From Roseivirga thermotolerans (GTDB lineage Bacteria; Bacteroidota; Bacteroidia; Cytophagales; Cyclobacteriaceae), in contig NZ_BNAG01000002.1 of the NCBI RefSeq assembly GCF_014653175.1, forward strand, positions 826,239 through 890,238: a DNA stretch of 64,000 nucleotides, written 5' to 3'. This document shows positions 53,626-62,415 of this stretch, in pieces (position 1 is the stretch's first letter; each line of letters opens with the position of its first letter). A model generated the notes under the pieces. That model worked only from the letters and a program-made list of their open reading frames with translations. It made no database searches and was not told the origin of the DNA. The translations under genes and the position numbers were made by a program.

Positions 53626-53734
53626 TAATACCTATAGTTCACACCAATTGCTCATTGGTGAAATACATATGACTAATGAGTGAGTGTAACTGGGTTCAAC
53701 TCTTAGTTAGCCGCAAAATGGTTTAATTTTATTT

Positions 53735-54087
53735 TAGGGTTACTCATTTAGATCGCATTTGTAGATCCAGTATAGCCACAAGCTGTGTTCTCACAGCGTC
53801 TTTTAACAGCCATTTGTGAAGACACAAATAGAGGCAAGGTTAAGAAATATACTTCTTGCGACTTAAGTAACCTGAGTTAGATGAAAGTAAGTAGTAAAAT
53901 ATCCCCTCTTAGGACGTCATTGCGGAATTTTCCTGTGAAAACTTCACATACGCAAAGGAAAATATCCGCAATCTCATTTAGGCTCTTTTGAGATACCGGA
54001 TAAAACAGCCCTTTTTGAGAGTTTAAGGCCTGTTTTTCCGGCATGACGTTCTTTTCGTACATCGAACTCAGGTTAAGTGAGTAACCC
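53735..54087. repeat. Composite repeat: copy B plus nested inverted-repeat element
   Basis: Copy B of the intergenic repeat (about 53735-53873) joined to a second structured element. The second is bounded by 16-base arms matching 15 of 16 (53868-53883 and 54060-54075), with further inner inverted repeats (53911-53926 with 54037-54052, and a hairpin 53921-53971). The whole is bordered by GGGTTACTCA (53737) and its complement TGAGTAACCC (54078-54087). No ORF of coding quality inside. It fills the convergent gap between DUF4399 and the dehydrogenase gene. Confidence 0.7.
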
Positions 54088-54091
54088 GATT

Positions 54092-54985
54092 TTATTTTTT
54101 GCTGAACTGGCCGGAAACCACAAGGTCTTTGGTTCCATGAGACCAGTCGTAGAATCCTTCACCCGATTTGACTCCCAGATATCCGGCAGTAACCATGTTA
54201 ACAAGCAGCGGACACGGAGCATATTTCGGGTTGCCAAAACCTTCGTAAAGTACATTCATAATGGAAAGGCAAACATCCAAACCGATGAAATCAGCTAATT
54301 GCAAAGGCCCCATCGGATGAGCCATTCCAAGTTTCATTACAGTATCAATTTCTTCAACTCCGGCCACACCTTCAAAAAGAGAGATAATGGCTTCGTTAAT
54401 CATTGGCATTAAAATGCGGTTGGAAATAAAACCGGGATAGTCGTTTACCTCTACAGGCACCTTGCCCAGCTTTTTAGAGGCCTCCATTATCTGCTGAGTT
54501 ACTGCATCGGAAGTAGCATAGCCTCTGATTACTTCTACCAGCTTCATAACCGGCACGGGGTTCATAAAGTGCATACCAATTACCTTATCGGCCCTTTTGG
54601 TTACTGACCCAATCTTGGTAATTGGAATTGAAGACGTATTGGAGGCAAGAATGCATTCCGGTTTGGTAAAAGACTCCAGGTCTTCAAATATTTTCAGTTT
54701 AATGTTAACGTTTTCGGTTGCAGCTTCAACCACCAAGTCGGCCTGTGCCACACCAGACTTCAGGTCAGTGTAAGTAGTAATGTTAGAAAGTGTAGCATTT
54801 TTTGTGGCCTCATCAATCTTTTCTTTGGCCAGCATTCTATCTAAATTCTTTTCAATGGTTTTCAGGGCTCTGTTCAGGGCCTCTTGCGATATATCTACCA
54901 GGTTTACTTTAAATCCACTCTGAGCAAAAACATGGGCTATGCCGTTACCCATAGTACCAGAACCAATCACTGAAATATTCTCCAT
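54092..54985 (-). CDS. 3-hydroxybutyryl-CoA dehydrogenase
   Basis: A 297-aa protein. NAD-binding fold at the N-terminus (ISVIGSGTMGNGIAHVFAQSG), a helix linker, catalytic HFMNPVPVMKLVEVI with the active-site His at about 139, PGFISNRILMPMINEA, and a C-terminal domain starting at about 185 with MGPLQLADFIGLD. It oxidises (S)-3-hydroxyacyl-CoA in short-chain fatty-acid or butyrate metabolism. Upstream of its start is a perfect 18-base palindrome overlapping a TATATTTG box. Confidence 0.95.
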   Translation of the reverse strand: MENISVIGSGTMGNGIAHVFAQSGFKVNLVDISQEALNRALKTIEKNLDRMLAKEKIDEATKNATLSNITTYTDLKSGVAQADLVVEAATENVNIKLKIFEDLESFTKPECILASNTSSIPITKIGSVTKRADKVIGMHFMNPVPVMKLVEVIRGYATSDAVTQQIMEASKKLGKVPVEVNDYPGFISNRILMPMINEAIISLFEGVAGVEEIDTVMKLGMAHPMGPLQLADFIGLDVCLSIMNVLYEGFGNPKYAPCPLLVNMVTAGYLGVKSGEGFYDWSHGTKDLVVSGQFSKK

Positions 54986-55264
54986 TTGCTAATCTTTAGG
55001 TTTGTTTATATTTGTACAAATATAATTGCATCATCTACTTTTAACCTGCGATCGGTGTAAGGAATTGATTAAATATCCAAAAAGGCCTCTTAATAGGTTA
55101 TGACAAGATTTTTCTTTAAAAATACCATAGCCCCAAAGGAAAGCGTATGCCACTGTATTTGACATACCATTCACAGGCCACTGGACGAATTAATATCTGC
55201 TTTCCCGTATTATATACTTTTCTGTGATCCGGATTGGAGTACTTTGTTATTTTCGAAAATGGAA
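54986..55264. other. Intergenic region upstream of the dehydrogenase gene
   Basis: The gap from 54986 to 55424 holds the dehydrogenase promoter and operator-like palindrome (55007-55024) and, at its right end, repeat copy C. Between these, about 55025-55264, I see no gene or RNA element. Confidence 0.5.
55007..55024. promoter_or_regulatory. Perfect 18-bp palindrome in dehydrogenase promoter
   Basis: TATATTTGTACAAATATA is its own reverse complement and includes the -7-like TATATTTG on the minus strand about 22-40 bases before the start codon. A regulator dimer site is likely. The 12-mer TTGTACAAATAT recurs in the padR promoter region (24113-24124). Confidence 0.5.
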
Positions 55265-55412
55265 TAGGGTTACTTAATTTTGGATCACATATAAGTGAAT
55301 AGACAGCATAAAGTCACGCGGTGTCTTTACAGCGTTTTGTAAGGATCATTTGTGAAGACACAAACCATGGCAAAATGTTGAAAAATATGCCATACTTCTT
55401 AAGTAACTCCTA
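55265..55412. repeat. Intergenic repeat family, copy C
   Basis: About 148 bp beginning TAGGGTTACT and ending CTTAAGTAACTCCTA, with core palindrome CATTTGTGAAGACACAAA. It ends 12 bases before the cutC start codon, so the cutC ribosome-binding region borders on the element. Confidence 0.75.
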
Positions 55413-55424
55413 AAAATACCAGAT

Positions 55425-56102
55425 ATGCCCTTATTAGAAATTTGTGCCGGTAGTGTGGAATCGGCCTTAAATGCCAATGCGGCCAAAGTCGATAGAATTG
55501 AATTGTGTGCCGAACTTTCTGTAGGCGGGCTTACGCCCAGTAAAGGGATGATTCATTTGGTGAAGGAGATGGTGGGTATCCCTGTCTATGTGTTGATCAG
55601 GCCAAGGTCCGGAGACTTTTGTTACTCTTTGCTAGAGTTAGAACAGATGAAAGAAGATGTGGCGTTTTGTAGCAAAATGGGCTGTGAAGGAGTGGTGATT
55701 GGGGCGCTTACTCCCGATAGAAAAATACACGAAAGGATGACGTATGAACTCATGCAGGAGGCTGGCTATATGGACGTAACTTTTCATAAGGCCTTTGATG
55801 AAACAGTAAATCCTTTTGAGGCATTGGATACCCTTCGTGAATTGGGAATTCAAAGAGTACTTACCTCAGGAGGGGCCGCTACTGCTCTGGCGGGCTACGA
55901 CAGGTTAGGGGAGTTAATAGAGGAAGCCGATGATGACCTAATCATTATGCCCGGAGGAGGCATTCGGTCGGAGAACATTAAACATTTACTTTCACTTGAA
56001 GCCCAGGAATATCATAGTGCTGCCTTGTTGCCCGGCCAAAAGCACACCTCCAAAGAGGAGGTCAAGGCTATGCTAGACTGTTTGCGTCAATTGTCCGTAT
56101 AG
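55425..56102 (+). CDS. cutC: Copper homeostasis protein CutC
   Basis: A 225-aa TIM-barrel protein: EICAGSVESALNANAAKVDRIELCAELSVGGLTPS, VLIRPRSGDFCYS, GVVIGALTPD, VTFHKAFDE, LTSGGAATAL, and IMPGGGIRSENI. All family signatures are present and length is standard. Role in copper handling is reported for bacteria, but the reaction is unsettled. The 3' end overlaps the convergent EEP gene by 16 bases. Confidence 0.95.
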   Translation: MPLLEICAGSVESALNANAAKVDRIELCAELSVGGLTPSKGMIHLVKEMVGIPVYVLIRPRSGDFCYSLLELEQMKEDVAFCSKMGCEGVVIGALTPDRKIHERMTYELMQEAGYMDVTFHKAFDETVNPFEALDTLRELGIQRVLTSGGAATALAGYDRLGELIEEADDDLIIMPGGGIRSENIKHLLSLEAQEYHSAALLPGQKHTSKEEVKAMLDCLRQLSV

Positions 56103-57217
56103 CGCAATACCAAGTCTAATAAAATGGGTAAATGATCGCTATAACCTCCCAGATATTGTGGTCCCTGGTACGTCCTGAAGGGTCTGGTAGCACCTGTTGC
56201 GCCTTCTGTTAAGAGAAAGTCCAAGTCGAAAATTTGAGCCGTGCGTTTGAATACGGAGGTACGGCCACCACCTTTCAGGAGGTTTCCCGATACTATAAAC
56301 TGATCTAGAATACCCCATTTATTTTCGAAACTGTGAGTACCTGCCTGATAGCGAATCGGGTACATAAGATTAAACAGATCGGTGCTTGCTGTTTGTTCTA
56401 TTTCGGTTTTAACGCGCAAACCGGTAATCATACTTTCTTCTTCAGGTTCATCATTAAAGTCGCCCCCTATAATGATATTGGCCCCGGGGTTAACACTTAG
56501 TATAGAGTCTGCTTTAGCCCTAACAAGCTGAGCTGCGAATAGGCGTTTAGGTTGTGTCTCAAACTCACCGCCAAATTTGGATGGCCAGTGATTCACAAAA
56601 TAATGCAAGGTATCGCCATTGGGTAGTTCGCCAATCACATGAAGTATATCACGGGTTCTGCTTGCTGTGTCAAAAGGAAACCGAACGGGGTAGTAGAAGT
56701 AATCGATAAGTTTGAATTTATCGGGGCGGTAAATGGCGGCTACATCAATGCCCCTGCGGTCTTTCGAGTCTTGATGAATAATTTCATAACTCACTGATTT
56801 TAGTGGGGTAAACTGAGTGAGTGTGGTGAGAACGTATTGGTTTTCCACTTCACAAAACCCGATAAGCTCGGGAGCTTCCCAGCCGCCCATAGCCACTATG
56901 GTTTTGGCCAGTTTTTGTTGTTTTGCTAAGTAGCGGTCTTTTGTCCAGCGATTGCCACCACGAGGTAAAAATTCATCGTCAAGCGTGGTACTATCGTCAA
57001 AATAGTCGAAAAGATTTTCTACGTTGTAAAAAGCTACCCGAAAGCGTTCTGTTCCTCTAAAACTGCCGTCAAAAGCTTCTGAAGCCAAAAAGTGCTTCTG
57101 GGCTACTGAAGGAGTGTAGAGGTTGCAAAGGAGGAAAATAATGAGTGTGTTTCGGAATAGTTTCAAAGCAATTGAGAATTGGCTGCCGATTAATGGTACT
57201 TTTGCATTGGTATTCAA
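56087..57217 (-). CDS. Secreted endonuclease/exonuclease/phosphatase-family protein
   Basis: A 376-aa protein. The frame opens at a TTG (57217); a TTG at 57166 gives a compact signal peptide (KLFRNTLIIFLLCNLYTPSVAQ) and may be the true start. EEP-fold motifs: FYNVENLFDYFDD, FCEVENQ, VNHWPSKFGG, GGDFNDEP and a final YSDHLPILLDL with the His-base. Catalytic residues look intact. Likely a secreted or periplasmic nuclease or phosphodiesterase. It is divergent from the CvfB-like gene with 26 bases between. Confidence 0.85.
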   Translation of the reverse strand: MNTNAKVPLIGSQFSIALKLFRNTLIIFLLCNLYTPSVAQKHFLASEAFDGSFRGTERFRVAFYNVENLFDYFDDSTTLDDEFLPRGGNRWTKDRYLAKQQKLAKTIVAMGGWEAPELIGFCEVENQYVLTTLTQFTPLKSVSYEIIHQDSKDRRGIDVAAIYRPDKFKLIDYFYYPVRFPFDTASRTRDILHVIGELPNGDTLHYFVNHWPSKFGGEFETQPKRLFAAQLVRAKADSILSVNPGANIIIGGDFNDEPEEESMITGLRVKTEIEQTASTDLFNLMYPIRYQAGTHSFENKWGILDQFIVSGNLLKGGGRTSVFKRTAQIFDLDFLLTEGATGATRPFRTYQGPQYLGGYSDHLPILLDLVLRYTDN

Positions 57218-57243
57218 AATACGAATAGATTGACGAATTCATT

Positions 57244-58080
57244 ATGGAAATAGGGAAAATTCAAGAGCTGGAAATTGCCAGAGAAGTAGATTTTGGTTGC
57301 TACCTCACCGATGGTAAAGAAGAAGTACTGATTCCTGCAAAATATTTACCGGAACAATACGAGATTGGAGACAAACTAAAGGTGTTTGTTTACACAGATC
57401 ATATGAGCCGACCCATTGCTGTTACCCGGTGGCCCTATGGTCAGGTTGGTGAAATCGTTGGGTTGAAAGTAAAACAGATAACCGATTTTGGAGCTTTTGT
57501 AGACAACGGACTAGAGAAGGATCTTTTGGTGCCCAAAAAAGAACAGCATGCCGACATGCGTGAAGGAGGGCAGTATGCAGTTATGATATTGCTAGACTAT
57601 AAGACCAATCGCATGATAGGTTCAACCAAAATTGCTGGCTTCGTTTCTGACACTGCCGGTGGTCTGGAAGAAGGGCAGGAGGTAAAACTCGTTATATGGC
57701 AAAAAACAGACCTGGGGTATAAAGTAGTGATCAATAGTGAGTATGTGGGGCTTGTCTATGACAATGAAATTTTTGAAGACATTAGGTTGGGCGATAACCG
57801 CCTGGGTTACATAAAGCACATTAGAGAAGACGGAAAGATAGATGTGAGCCTGCAAAAGCAGGGCTATGAGGCTGTGCTCGATATGTCTGATTCGGTATTG
57901 AATGCCCTTAGAGAAGCAGGAGGAAGTCTTGCCCTGGGCGATAAGAGTTCTCCTGAAGAGATTCAGCAGGCCTTTGGAATGAGCAAAAAGAACTTTAAAA
58001 AGGTGCTCGGAGGGTTGTATAAAGCCGGGCACATAGAAATATTCGACAGAGAAATAAAGCTTAAAAAGGCGGAAGGTTAA
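57244..58080 (+). CDS. CvfB-like S1 RNA-binding protein
   Basis: A 278-aa protein. Tandem S1-like domains: residues about 1-60 (DFGCYLTDGKEEVLIPAKYLP), about 65-135 (GLKVKQITDFGAFVDNGLEKDLLVP), about 140-215 (DLGYKVVINSEYVGLVYDNEIF) and a C-terminal winged-helix part (SPEEIQQAFGMSKKNFKKVLGGLYKAGHIEI). Order and size match CvfB/YitL, a post-transcriptional regulator that binds RNA. Cytoplasmic. Confidence 0.93.
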   Translation: MEIGKIQELEIAREVDFGCYLTDGKEEVLIPAKYLPEQYEIGDKLKVFVYTDHMSRPIAVTRWPYGQVGEIVGLKVKQITDFGAFVDNGLEKDLLVPKKEQHADMREGGQYAVMILLDYKTNRMIGSTKIAGFVSDTAGGLEEGQEVKLVIWQKTDLGYKVVINSEYVGLVYDNEIFEDIRLGDNRLGYIKHIREDGKIDVSLQKQGYEAVLDMSDSVLNALREAGGSLALGDKSSPEEIQQAFGMSKKNFKKVLGGLYKAGHIEIFDREIKLKKAEG

Positions 58081-58102
58081 CTTGAGGAGCAGTTAACCTT
58101 CC
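58071..58102 (+). terminator. Stem-loop overlapping the stop codon of the CvfB-like gene
   Basis: A perfect 12-bp stem (58071-58082 with 58091-58102) and 8-base loop; the left arm contains the TAA stop. No T-run follows, so it may be an mRNA 3'-end stabiliser more than an intrinsic terminator. Confidence 0.5.
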
Positions 58103-58318
58103 CTAAACTACCTATAAAACTAAAACTAACCTAAGCTAATTTATCTTACTGACGCGGCAGTGTATAACGATTGCACAAATGCCAATAAAGCAGTTAGCTT
58201 GATAATCTATGTCTTTAAGTTATGAATATTTTGGTTATTGAAAAATTATATTCTTCAAAAAAATCTATTGAAGAAATTTCCTTTGACAATCTGCTTAAAT
58301 ACTAAAATTTTAGTTGTT

Positions 58319-58681
58319 TTAGCGAATATCCACTTCGTTCGCTATTCCCAGGGCGGTAAACCGAATGCGCAACATTCTGGGGTCTTCGGCCGGGCCTCCA
58401 TCACATTTTTCGGAGGGGTCTATGGCATAGATATAATAGGTTTGGCTTCGTTCGTATAGTTCTTCTGTTTCAGGAGCTCCCAGTGCTTTAATTATACTTT
58501 TCTGATAGAGCCCCAACAATTTGGGTTTTACTTCAAAAATTTGGTCAATCATTTGAGCCCTGTCGCCTTTACATCCATTGGGATCACCCTTCCAGGTTTC
58601 AACATTAAAATTGCCCAAGTCGGCTGTTTTGGTACAGCTCAAAGAAGCAAATACCATTAAACACATCAGAACTTTCTTCAC
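58319..58681 (-). CDS. Small lipoprotein, function unknown
   Basis: A 120-aa protein starting at GTG, 3 bases after the stop of the desaturase gene, so translation is probably coupled. Signal peptide with lipobox-like ASLSC (Cys16). The mature part has four Cys in total including NGCKGDRAQ and SEKCDGGP, spaced to allow a disulfide. No family recognised. Likely outer-membrane or periplasmic lipoprotein. Confidence 0.7.
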   Translation of the reverse strand: MKKVLMCLMVFASLSCTKTADLGNFNVETWKGDPNGCKGDRAQMIDQIFEVKPKLLGLYQKSIIKALGAPETEELYERSQTYYIYAIDPSEKCDGGPAEDPRMLRIRFTALGIANEVDIR

Positions 58682-58684
58682 AGT

Positions 58685-59923
58685 TTAGGAATTCGTGGGT
58701 TGTACAATGGCCTTTTTAATGGCAAAGAACCAAATGGCCGTGCCAAAGATATAGGTTGCTAAACTAGCAGACAGTATGGTATGGTCTAAAATATGAGGAA
58801 ATAATACCAGAAGACTGGTTGGAATGGCCACCAAACGGAAAATTTCCAGCCAACTAACCCACTTTCTACCCTCGAACATTGCACCAAAACTTACAGTTGA
58901 TACTATAATTATTAGTGCCAGTACCAGTTTTTGAATCATTTGGTTTTCAAAAGTCTCAAGATTAAACAAGAAAAGCGCAGTGCCAGCTAGCAAAACTATG
59001 TATTGCACCAGCACATAGGCATTCACCACCTTTGCAGCATGCAAATCGAATTTACGGTAGGAGGTTCGGTCTATGTCGTACGGAGCTCTGTATCCGCCAA
59101 GATAGTCGGGCAACCAACCCGGCTTTTGAAATACATAGCGTAGCCTATCACTCCATTTCGGAATGGTTCGCATATCGCGCAGCATGTCAGAGTAGTGGGC
59201 CACATTCGCCCAAACAGGGTTCCAACTGTTCAGGTTTTTGGTGATTCCGTAGGTAGGTCTCTCTTCTTCTTGCTTAAAAGTGCCAAAGAGCCGGTCCCAG
59301 ATTATAAAAGTACCTCCATGATTTTTATCAATATACTTTGGGTTCCGTGCATGATGCACCCTGTGATGCGAGGGGGTATTGAATATGGCTTCGAACCATT
59401 GCGGAAGCTTGTTGATGGATTCCGTGTGTATCCAGAATTGGTATAACAGATTAAAGCCTGAGACCGAGAGAAGTATTAGCGGATGAAAACCCACCAGTGC
59501 CATGGGGGTGTAAAAGATGAAAGTCCAGATGGTTTGAGTAGAACTTTGCCGAAGGGCCACAGAAAGGTTGTACTCTTCGCTTTGATGATGCACACTATGG
59601 CCACCCCAAAACAGGTTTACTTCGTGGCTCATGCGATGGGCCCAGTAATAGAAAAAATCATAGGCTATAAAAGCTACAATCCAGGTGAGTACCGAGTTTT
59701 CAATAGTAATAAACCTGAATCTTTCGAAGATGAATGTGTAAAAGCCTATGGTAAATACTTTCAGAAAGGCCCCGCTAACCTGTGATGTAACACCACAATT
59801 AATATTGGTAATGGCATCGTTGAGTCTATAAGAACGAATAGACTGAAATCGATGAGCAACCAACTCCAGACCAATTAAGAGAAAATATACCGGAATGGCT
59901 ATTATAGTAGGATCCAGACTCAT
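58685..59923 (-). CDS. Sterol desaturase/fatty acid hydroxylase-family protein, paralogue 1
   Basis: A 412-aa inner-membrane protein with about eight hydrophobic segments. The di-iron His boxes are complete: HRMSH (HxxxH, about 98-102), HSVHHQSEEYN (HxxHH, about 109-113), and HRVHHARNP (HxxHH, about 187-191). Family members hydroxylate or desaturate lipids. The C-terminal 130 residues form extra membrane helices. A close paralogue lies just upstream on the same strand. Confidence 0.92.
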   Translation of the reverse strand: MSLDPTIIAIPVYFLLIGLELVAHRFQSIRSYRLNDAITNINCGVTSQVSGAFLKVFTIGFYTFIFERFRFITIENSVLTWIVAFIAYDFFYYWAHRMSHEVNLFWGGHSVHHQSEEYNLSVALRQSSTQTIWTFIFYTPMALVGFHPLILLSVSGFNLLYQFWIHTESINKLPQWFEAIFNTPSHHRVHHARNPKYIDKNHGGTFIIWDRLFGTFKQEEERPTYGITKNLNSWNPVWANVAHYSDMLRDMRTIPKWSDRLRYVFQKPGWLPDYLGGYRAPYDIDRTSYRKFDLHAAKVVNAYVLVQYIVLLAGTALFLFNLETFENQMIQKLVLALIIIVSTVSFGAMFEGRKWVSWLEIFRLVAIPTSLLVLFPHILDHTILSASLATYIFGTAIWFFAIKKAIVQPTNS

Positions 59924-59954
59924 ACCGGTGACTTTTAGAATTTGTTAAATAGTT

Positions 59955-60078
59955 AAAGTTACTCATTCAGTCACATAGAAGTAAGTATATATTCACAATG
60001 CCATGTAAGAGTTATTTGTAAAGCTACAAATGGTGGCAAAGTGTGAAAACATACGCCATGCGCCTGAAGTAGTTCTAA
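59955..60078. repeat. Intergenic repeat family, copy D (most diverged)
   Basis: About 124 bp beginning AAAGTTACTCATTCAG and ending CCTGAAGTAGTTCTA, with palindrome TTATTTGTAAAGCTACAAATGG. Lies between the two desaturase paralogues. It is shorter and more diverged than copies B and E and lacks one of the two hairpins. Confidence 0.6.
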
Positions 60079-60082
60079 TATA

Positions 60083-61309
60083 TTATTTCTGCGCCAAAAG
60101 AGCCAATCTGCCTTTTATTTGGATAAACCAGATTAATGAAATAATAAGATAAGCAATGGCTATCAATGATGCCACAGTCAACCACTTTGAGTAGAAGAGA
60201 GAAATAAAGGCTATTGGAACAGCGATCAACCTTATAAACTCAATAAGTCGGCTCCACTTTCTGTTTTCGAATAAAAAGCCGAAAGAGGCTACAGAAAAGA
60301 TTATGAACAAGGCAGAAATGATTTTTTTAGAAATCTCCAGTTCGTTCACATAGTACAGAAAAAACATTGTTGAAGTCATCAGTACCAGAAATTGGAAGCT
60401 TACGTAAAAGTTGAGCCTTACAGAGGTACGGTTTTCAAACTTTTCATAAGCCGGGTGAATATCAGGAGCTTTTTCAAACCCTCCCATATATTCAGGTTTC
60501 CAGCCGGGCTTTTTAAATAGTAGTCTAACCTTATCCTTTACGGAAGGGACACGTTTTAAATCGCTCAAAATGGCAGAATAGTGGGCAAAGTTAGCCCAAA
60601 CGGGATTCCAGCTTTTCAGAGGCTTGGTTATACCATAATGAGGCGGTTCATCTTCCTTTTCAAAAGTCTTAAATAACCTGTCCCAGATTATCAGTGTGCC
60701 GGCATGGTTTTTATCAATGTACTTGGGGTTTCGGGCGTGGTGTACTCTGTGGTGCGATGGTGTATTGAAAATGAACTCGAACCATCTTGGCATCTTTTTG
60801 ATCGATTCTGTGTGTATCCAAAATTGGTAAACGAGGTTTAAGCCCTGAGAAGTGATAAATACAATAGGGTCTATTCCTGCAAGGGCCAGAGGAAGATAAA
60901 ACAAGAAAGTCCATAGAATTTGAGTAGAGCTTTGCCTTAAAGCCACCGATAGGTTGTATTCTTCACTTTGATGATGAACACTATGACCACCCCAGAACAA
61001 ATTAATTTCATGGCTAAGTCGGTGTGCCCAGTAATACATAAAGTCAAAGAACACAAAGGCCAAAGGGAAGGCCCACCAGACAATTGGGATATTGAAAAAG
61101 CCAAATTTTTCTTCGATAAGCGTATAGGCACTAAAAAGGGTAACCAGCAAAAAGGCTCCCGTAATCTGAGAAACAACTCCGCAGTTAATGTTAGTCATAG
61201 CATCTTTCAGCCTATATGACTTATGCTTTTTTAGACGCAGCACAATAAACTCAAAGCCTATAAGCAGGAAGTAGATCGGTATGGCAATTACAGTTGGATT
61301 AATATTCAT
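60083..61309 (-). CDS. Sterol desaturase/fatty acid hydroxylase-family protein, paralogue 2
   Basis: A 408-aa membrane protein closely related along its full length to the gene at 58685-59923, with the same complete His boxes (HRLSH, HSVHHQSEEYN, HRVHHARNP). Tandem duplication is evident. Conservation of both sets of metal ligands suggests both are active, possibly on different lipids. Confidence 0.92.
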   Translation of the reverse strand: MNINPTVIAIPIYFLLIGFEFIVLRLKKHKSYRLKDAMTNINCGVVSQITGAFLLVTLFSAYTLIEEKFGFFNIPIVWWAFPLAFVFFDFMYYWAHRLSHEINLFWGGHSVHHQSEEYNLSVALRQSSTQILWTFLFYLPLALAGIDPIVFITSQGLNLVYQFWIHTESIKKMPRWFEFIFNTPSHHRVHHARNPKYIDKNHAGTLIIWDRLFKTFEKEDEPPHYGITKPLKSWNPVWANFAHYSAILSDLKRVPSVKDKVRLLFKKPGWKPEYMGGFEKAPDIHPAYEKFENRTSVRLNFYVSFQFLVLMTSTMFFLYYVNELEISKKIISALFIIFSVASFGFLFENRKWSRLIEFIRLIAVPIAFISLFYSKWLTVASLIAIAYLIISLIWFIQIKGRLALLAQK

Positions 61310-61534
61310 TCGTTAGAAACTCATTAATAGAAAATACAGGAAGAATTTTGCGTAAAGTAAATGGTCAATGTTACAGGAATCGTTCGCTAATCGGGCTTTA
61401 CGTTCGTAAAAAGGAACTATATCAGCTAAGTGGAAAAGAATCATTTTGAAACTCTATAAAATTAAGAGTTTTAAAATTCAAATGAATGATTTTTGAAATA
61501 TCCTGAACCTTCAATCACGTATACTCTATTATCG
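61310..61534. other. Intergenic region between desaturase and repeat copy E
   Basis: The divergent gap 61310-61794 holds AT-rich sequence with a small hairpin (AACTCT...AGAGTT near 61450), then repeat copy E and a promoter. No gene or known RNA was found in 61310-61534; the minus-strand desaturase promoter must be here. Confidence 0.5.
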
Positions 61535-61680
61535 GCTTACTCATTTAGATCGCATTTGTTAGATCCAGTATACTTGCCATAAGCTGTGTCCTCACAGCGT
61601 CCTTTAACAGCCATTTGTGAGGACACAAATGGAGGCAAGGTTCAGAAATATAATTCTAGCGACTTAAGTAAGTAACCCTA
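61535..61680. repeat. Intergenic repeat family, copy E
   Basis: About 146 bp, very similar to copy B along its length. Core stem CCATTTGTG-AGGA-CACAAATGG is a perfect 9-bp hairpin, preceded by CTGTGTCCTCACAG, a second hairpin. Ends in CTTAAGTAAGTAACCCTA. Confidence 0.8.
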
Positions 61681-61723
61681 TTTTATTATCCTTTAATTAA
61701 AGTGTTACAAATGCAATATCTTT

Positions 61724-61731
61724 TAACTTTG
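61724..61731 (+). promoter_or_regulatory. -7 promoter box of the small membrane protein gene
   Basis: TAACTTTG matches the Bacteroidota TAnnTTTG consensus exactly, 64 bases before the start codon. A convincing -33 box is not visible. Confidence 0.4.
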
Positions 61732-61794
61732 GCCCCCAATTGATTTGAAGTACGGTTTCAATAGTACATTTCACATCAATTTGAGGGAAGAGAT

Positions 61795-62265
61795 ATGGAT
61801 AAGTTTATAGGGTTTTTCAGAACAGTCAGTTACGTATTATTCACAGCAGCCTTGTTATGGTCCTATGCCTACATGGTAGGGCAGGTTACCTATCGGTTCG
61901 ATACTCAGGGAAATCCAATTTATGCGGTAGACAGAAATACCTATTTCTTTGGTGCATTGGCTATTTTCATTTTGACCAATGTTGTTTGCTCCGTGTTCAT
62001 ACAAACGCTCAAGAAAATTAAAACCACCGAAGATGGTTCAGGATTGAGAAATAGAAGCCTTAAGCTGGATCTAATAACCTGGACTAAAGGTTTTGCAGGA
62101 ATTGTCAACCTTTTCTTTGGCCTCATTATGTTTTTCCTTGGTTTAATGAACCTGGCTGAATCGCAGCAATCTAAAACCCTTGGATTCTATGTATATCTGG
62201 GGCCAATTCTGATAGTAGTGTGGTTTTTCTACCTGGCGTACTTACTGGGAAAGAGTAGATCATAG
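61795..62265 (+). CDS. Small four-helix membrane protein, unknown function
   Basis: A 156-aa protein with four predicted transmembrane helices (about residues 8-28, 48-68, 92-118, 128-150). The start has GAGGGAAGAG just upstream, a better ribosome-binding site than most in this window. No family recognised. It precedes parE by 150 bases and is likely transcribed separately. Confidence 0.7.
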   Translation: MDKFIGFFRTVSYVLFTAALLWSYAYMVGQVTYRFDTQGNPIYAVDRNTYFFGALAIFILTNVVCSVFIQTLKKIKTTEDGSGLRNRSLKLDLITWTKGFAGIVNLFFGLIMFFLGLMNLAESQQSKTLGFYVYLGPILIVVWFFYLAYLLGKSRS

Positions 62266-62415
62266 ACTAACTCGCTCATTTTCAGAAGGCACCTTTAACG
62301 AAATTCTAATGCCTTTTTAGGACACGTGCATTTTTAGAATTTTAGTTCTAACTTCCGCTTTTGTTGTATGCAAAAGTGCATCACATGCTTCTAACCTAAG
62401 TAGTTGAAATTCTGA

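Noticed and set aside
53415-61680. CRISPR array
   Set aside because: Repeat units are 125-150 bp, diverged, irregularly spaced and separated by genes; no cas genes.
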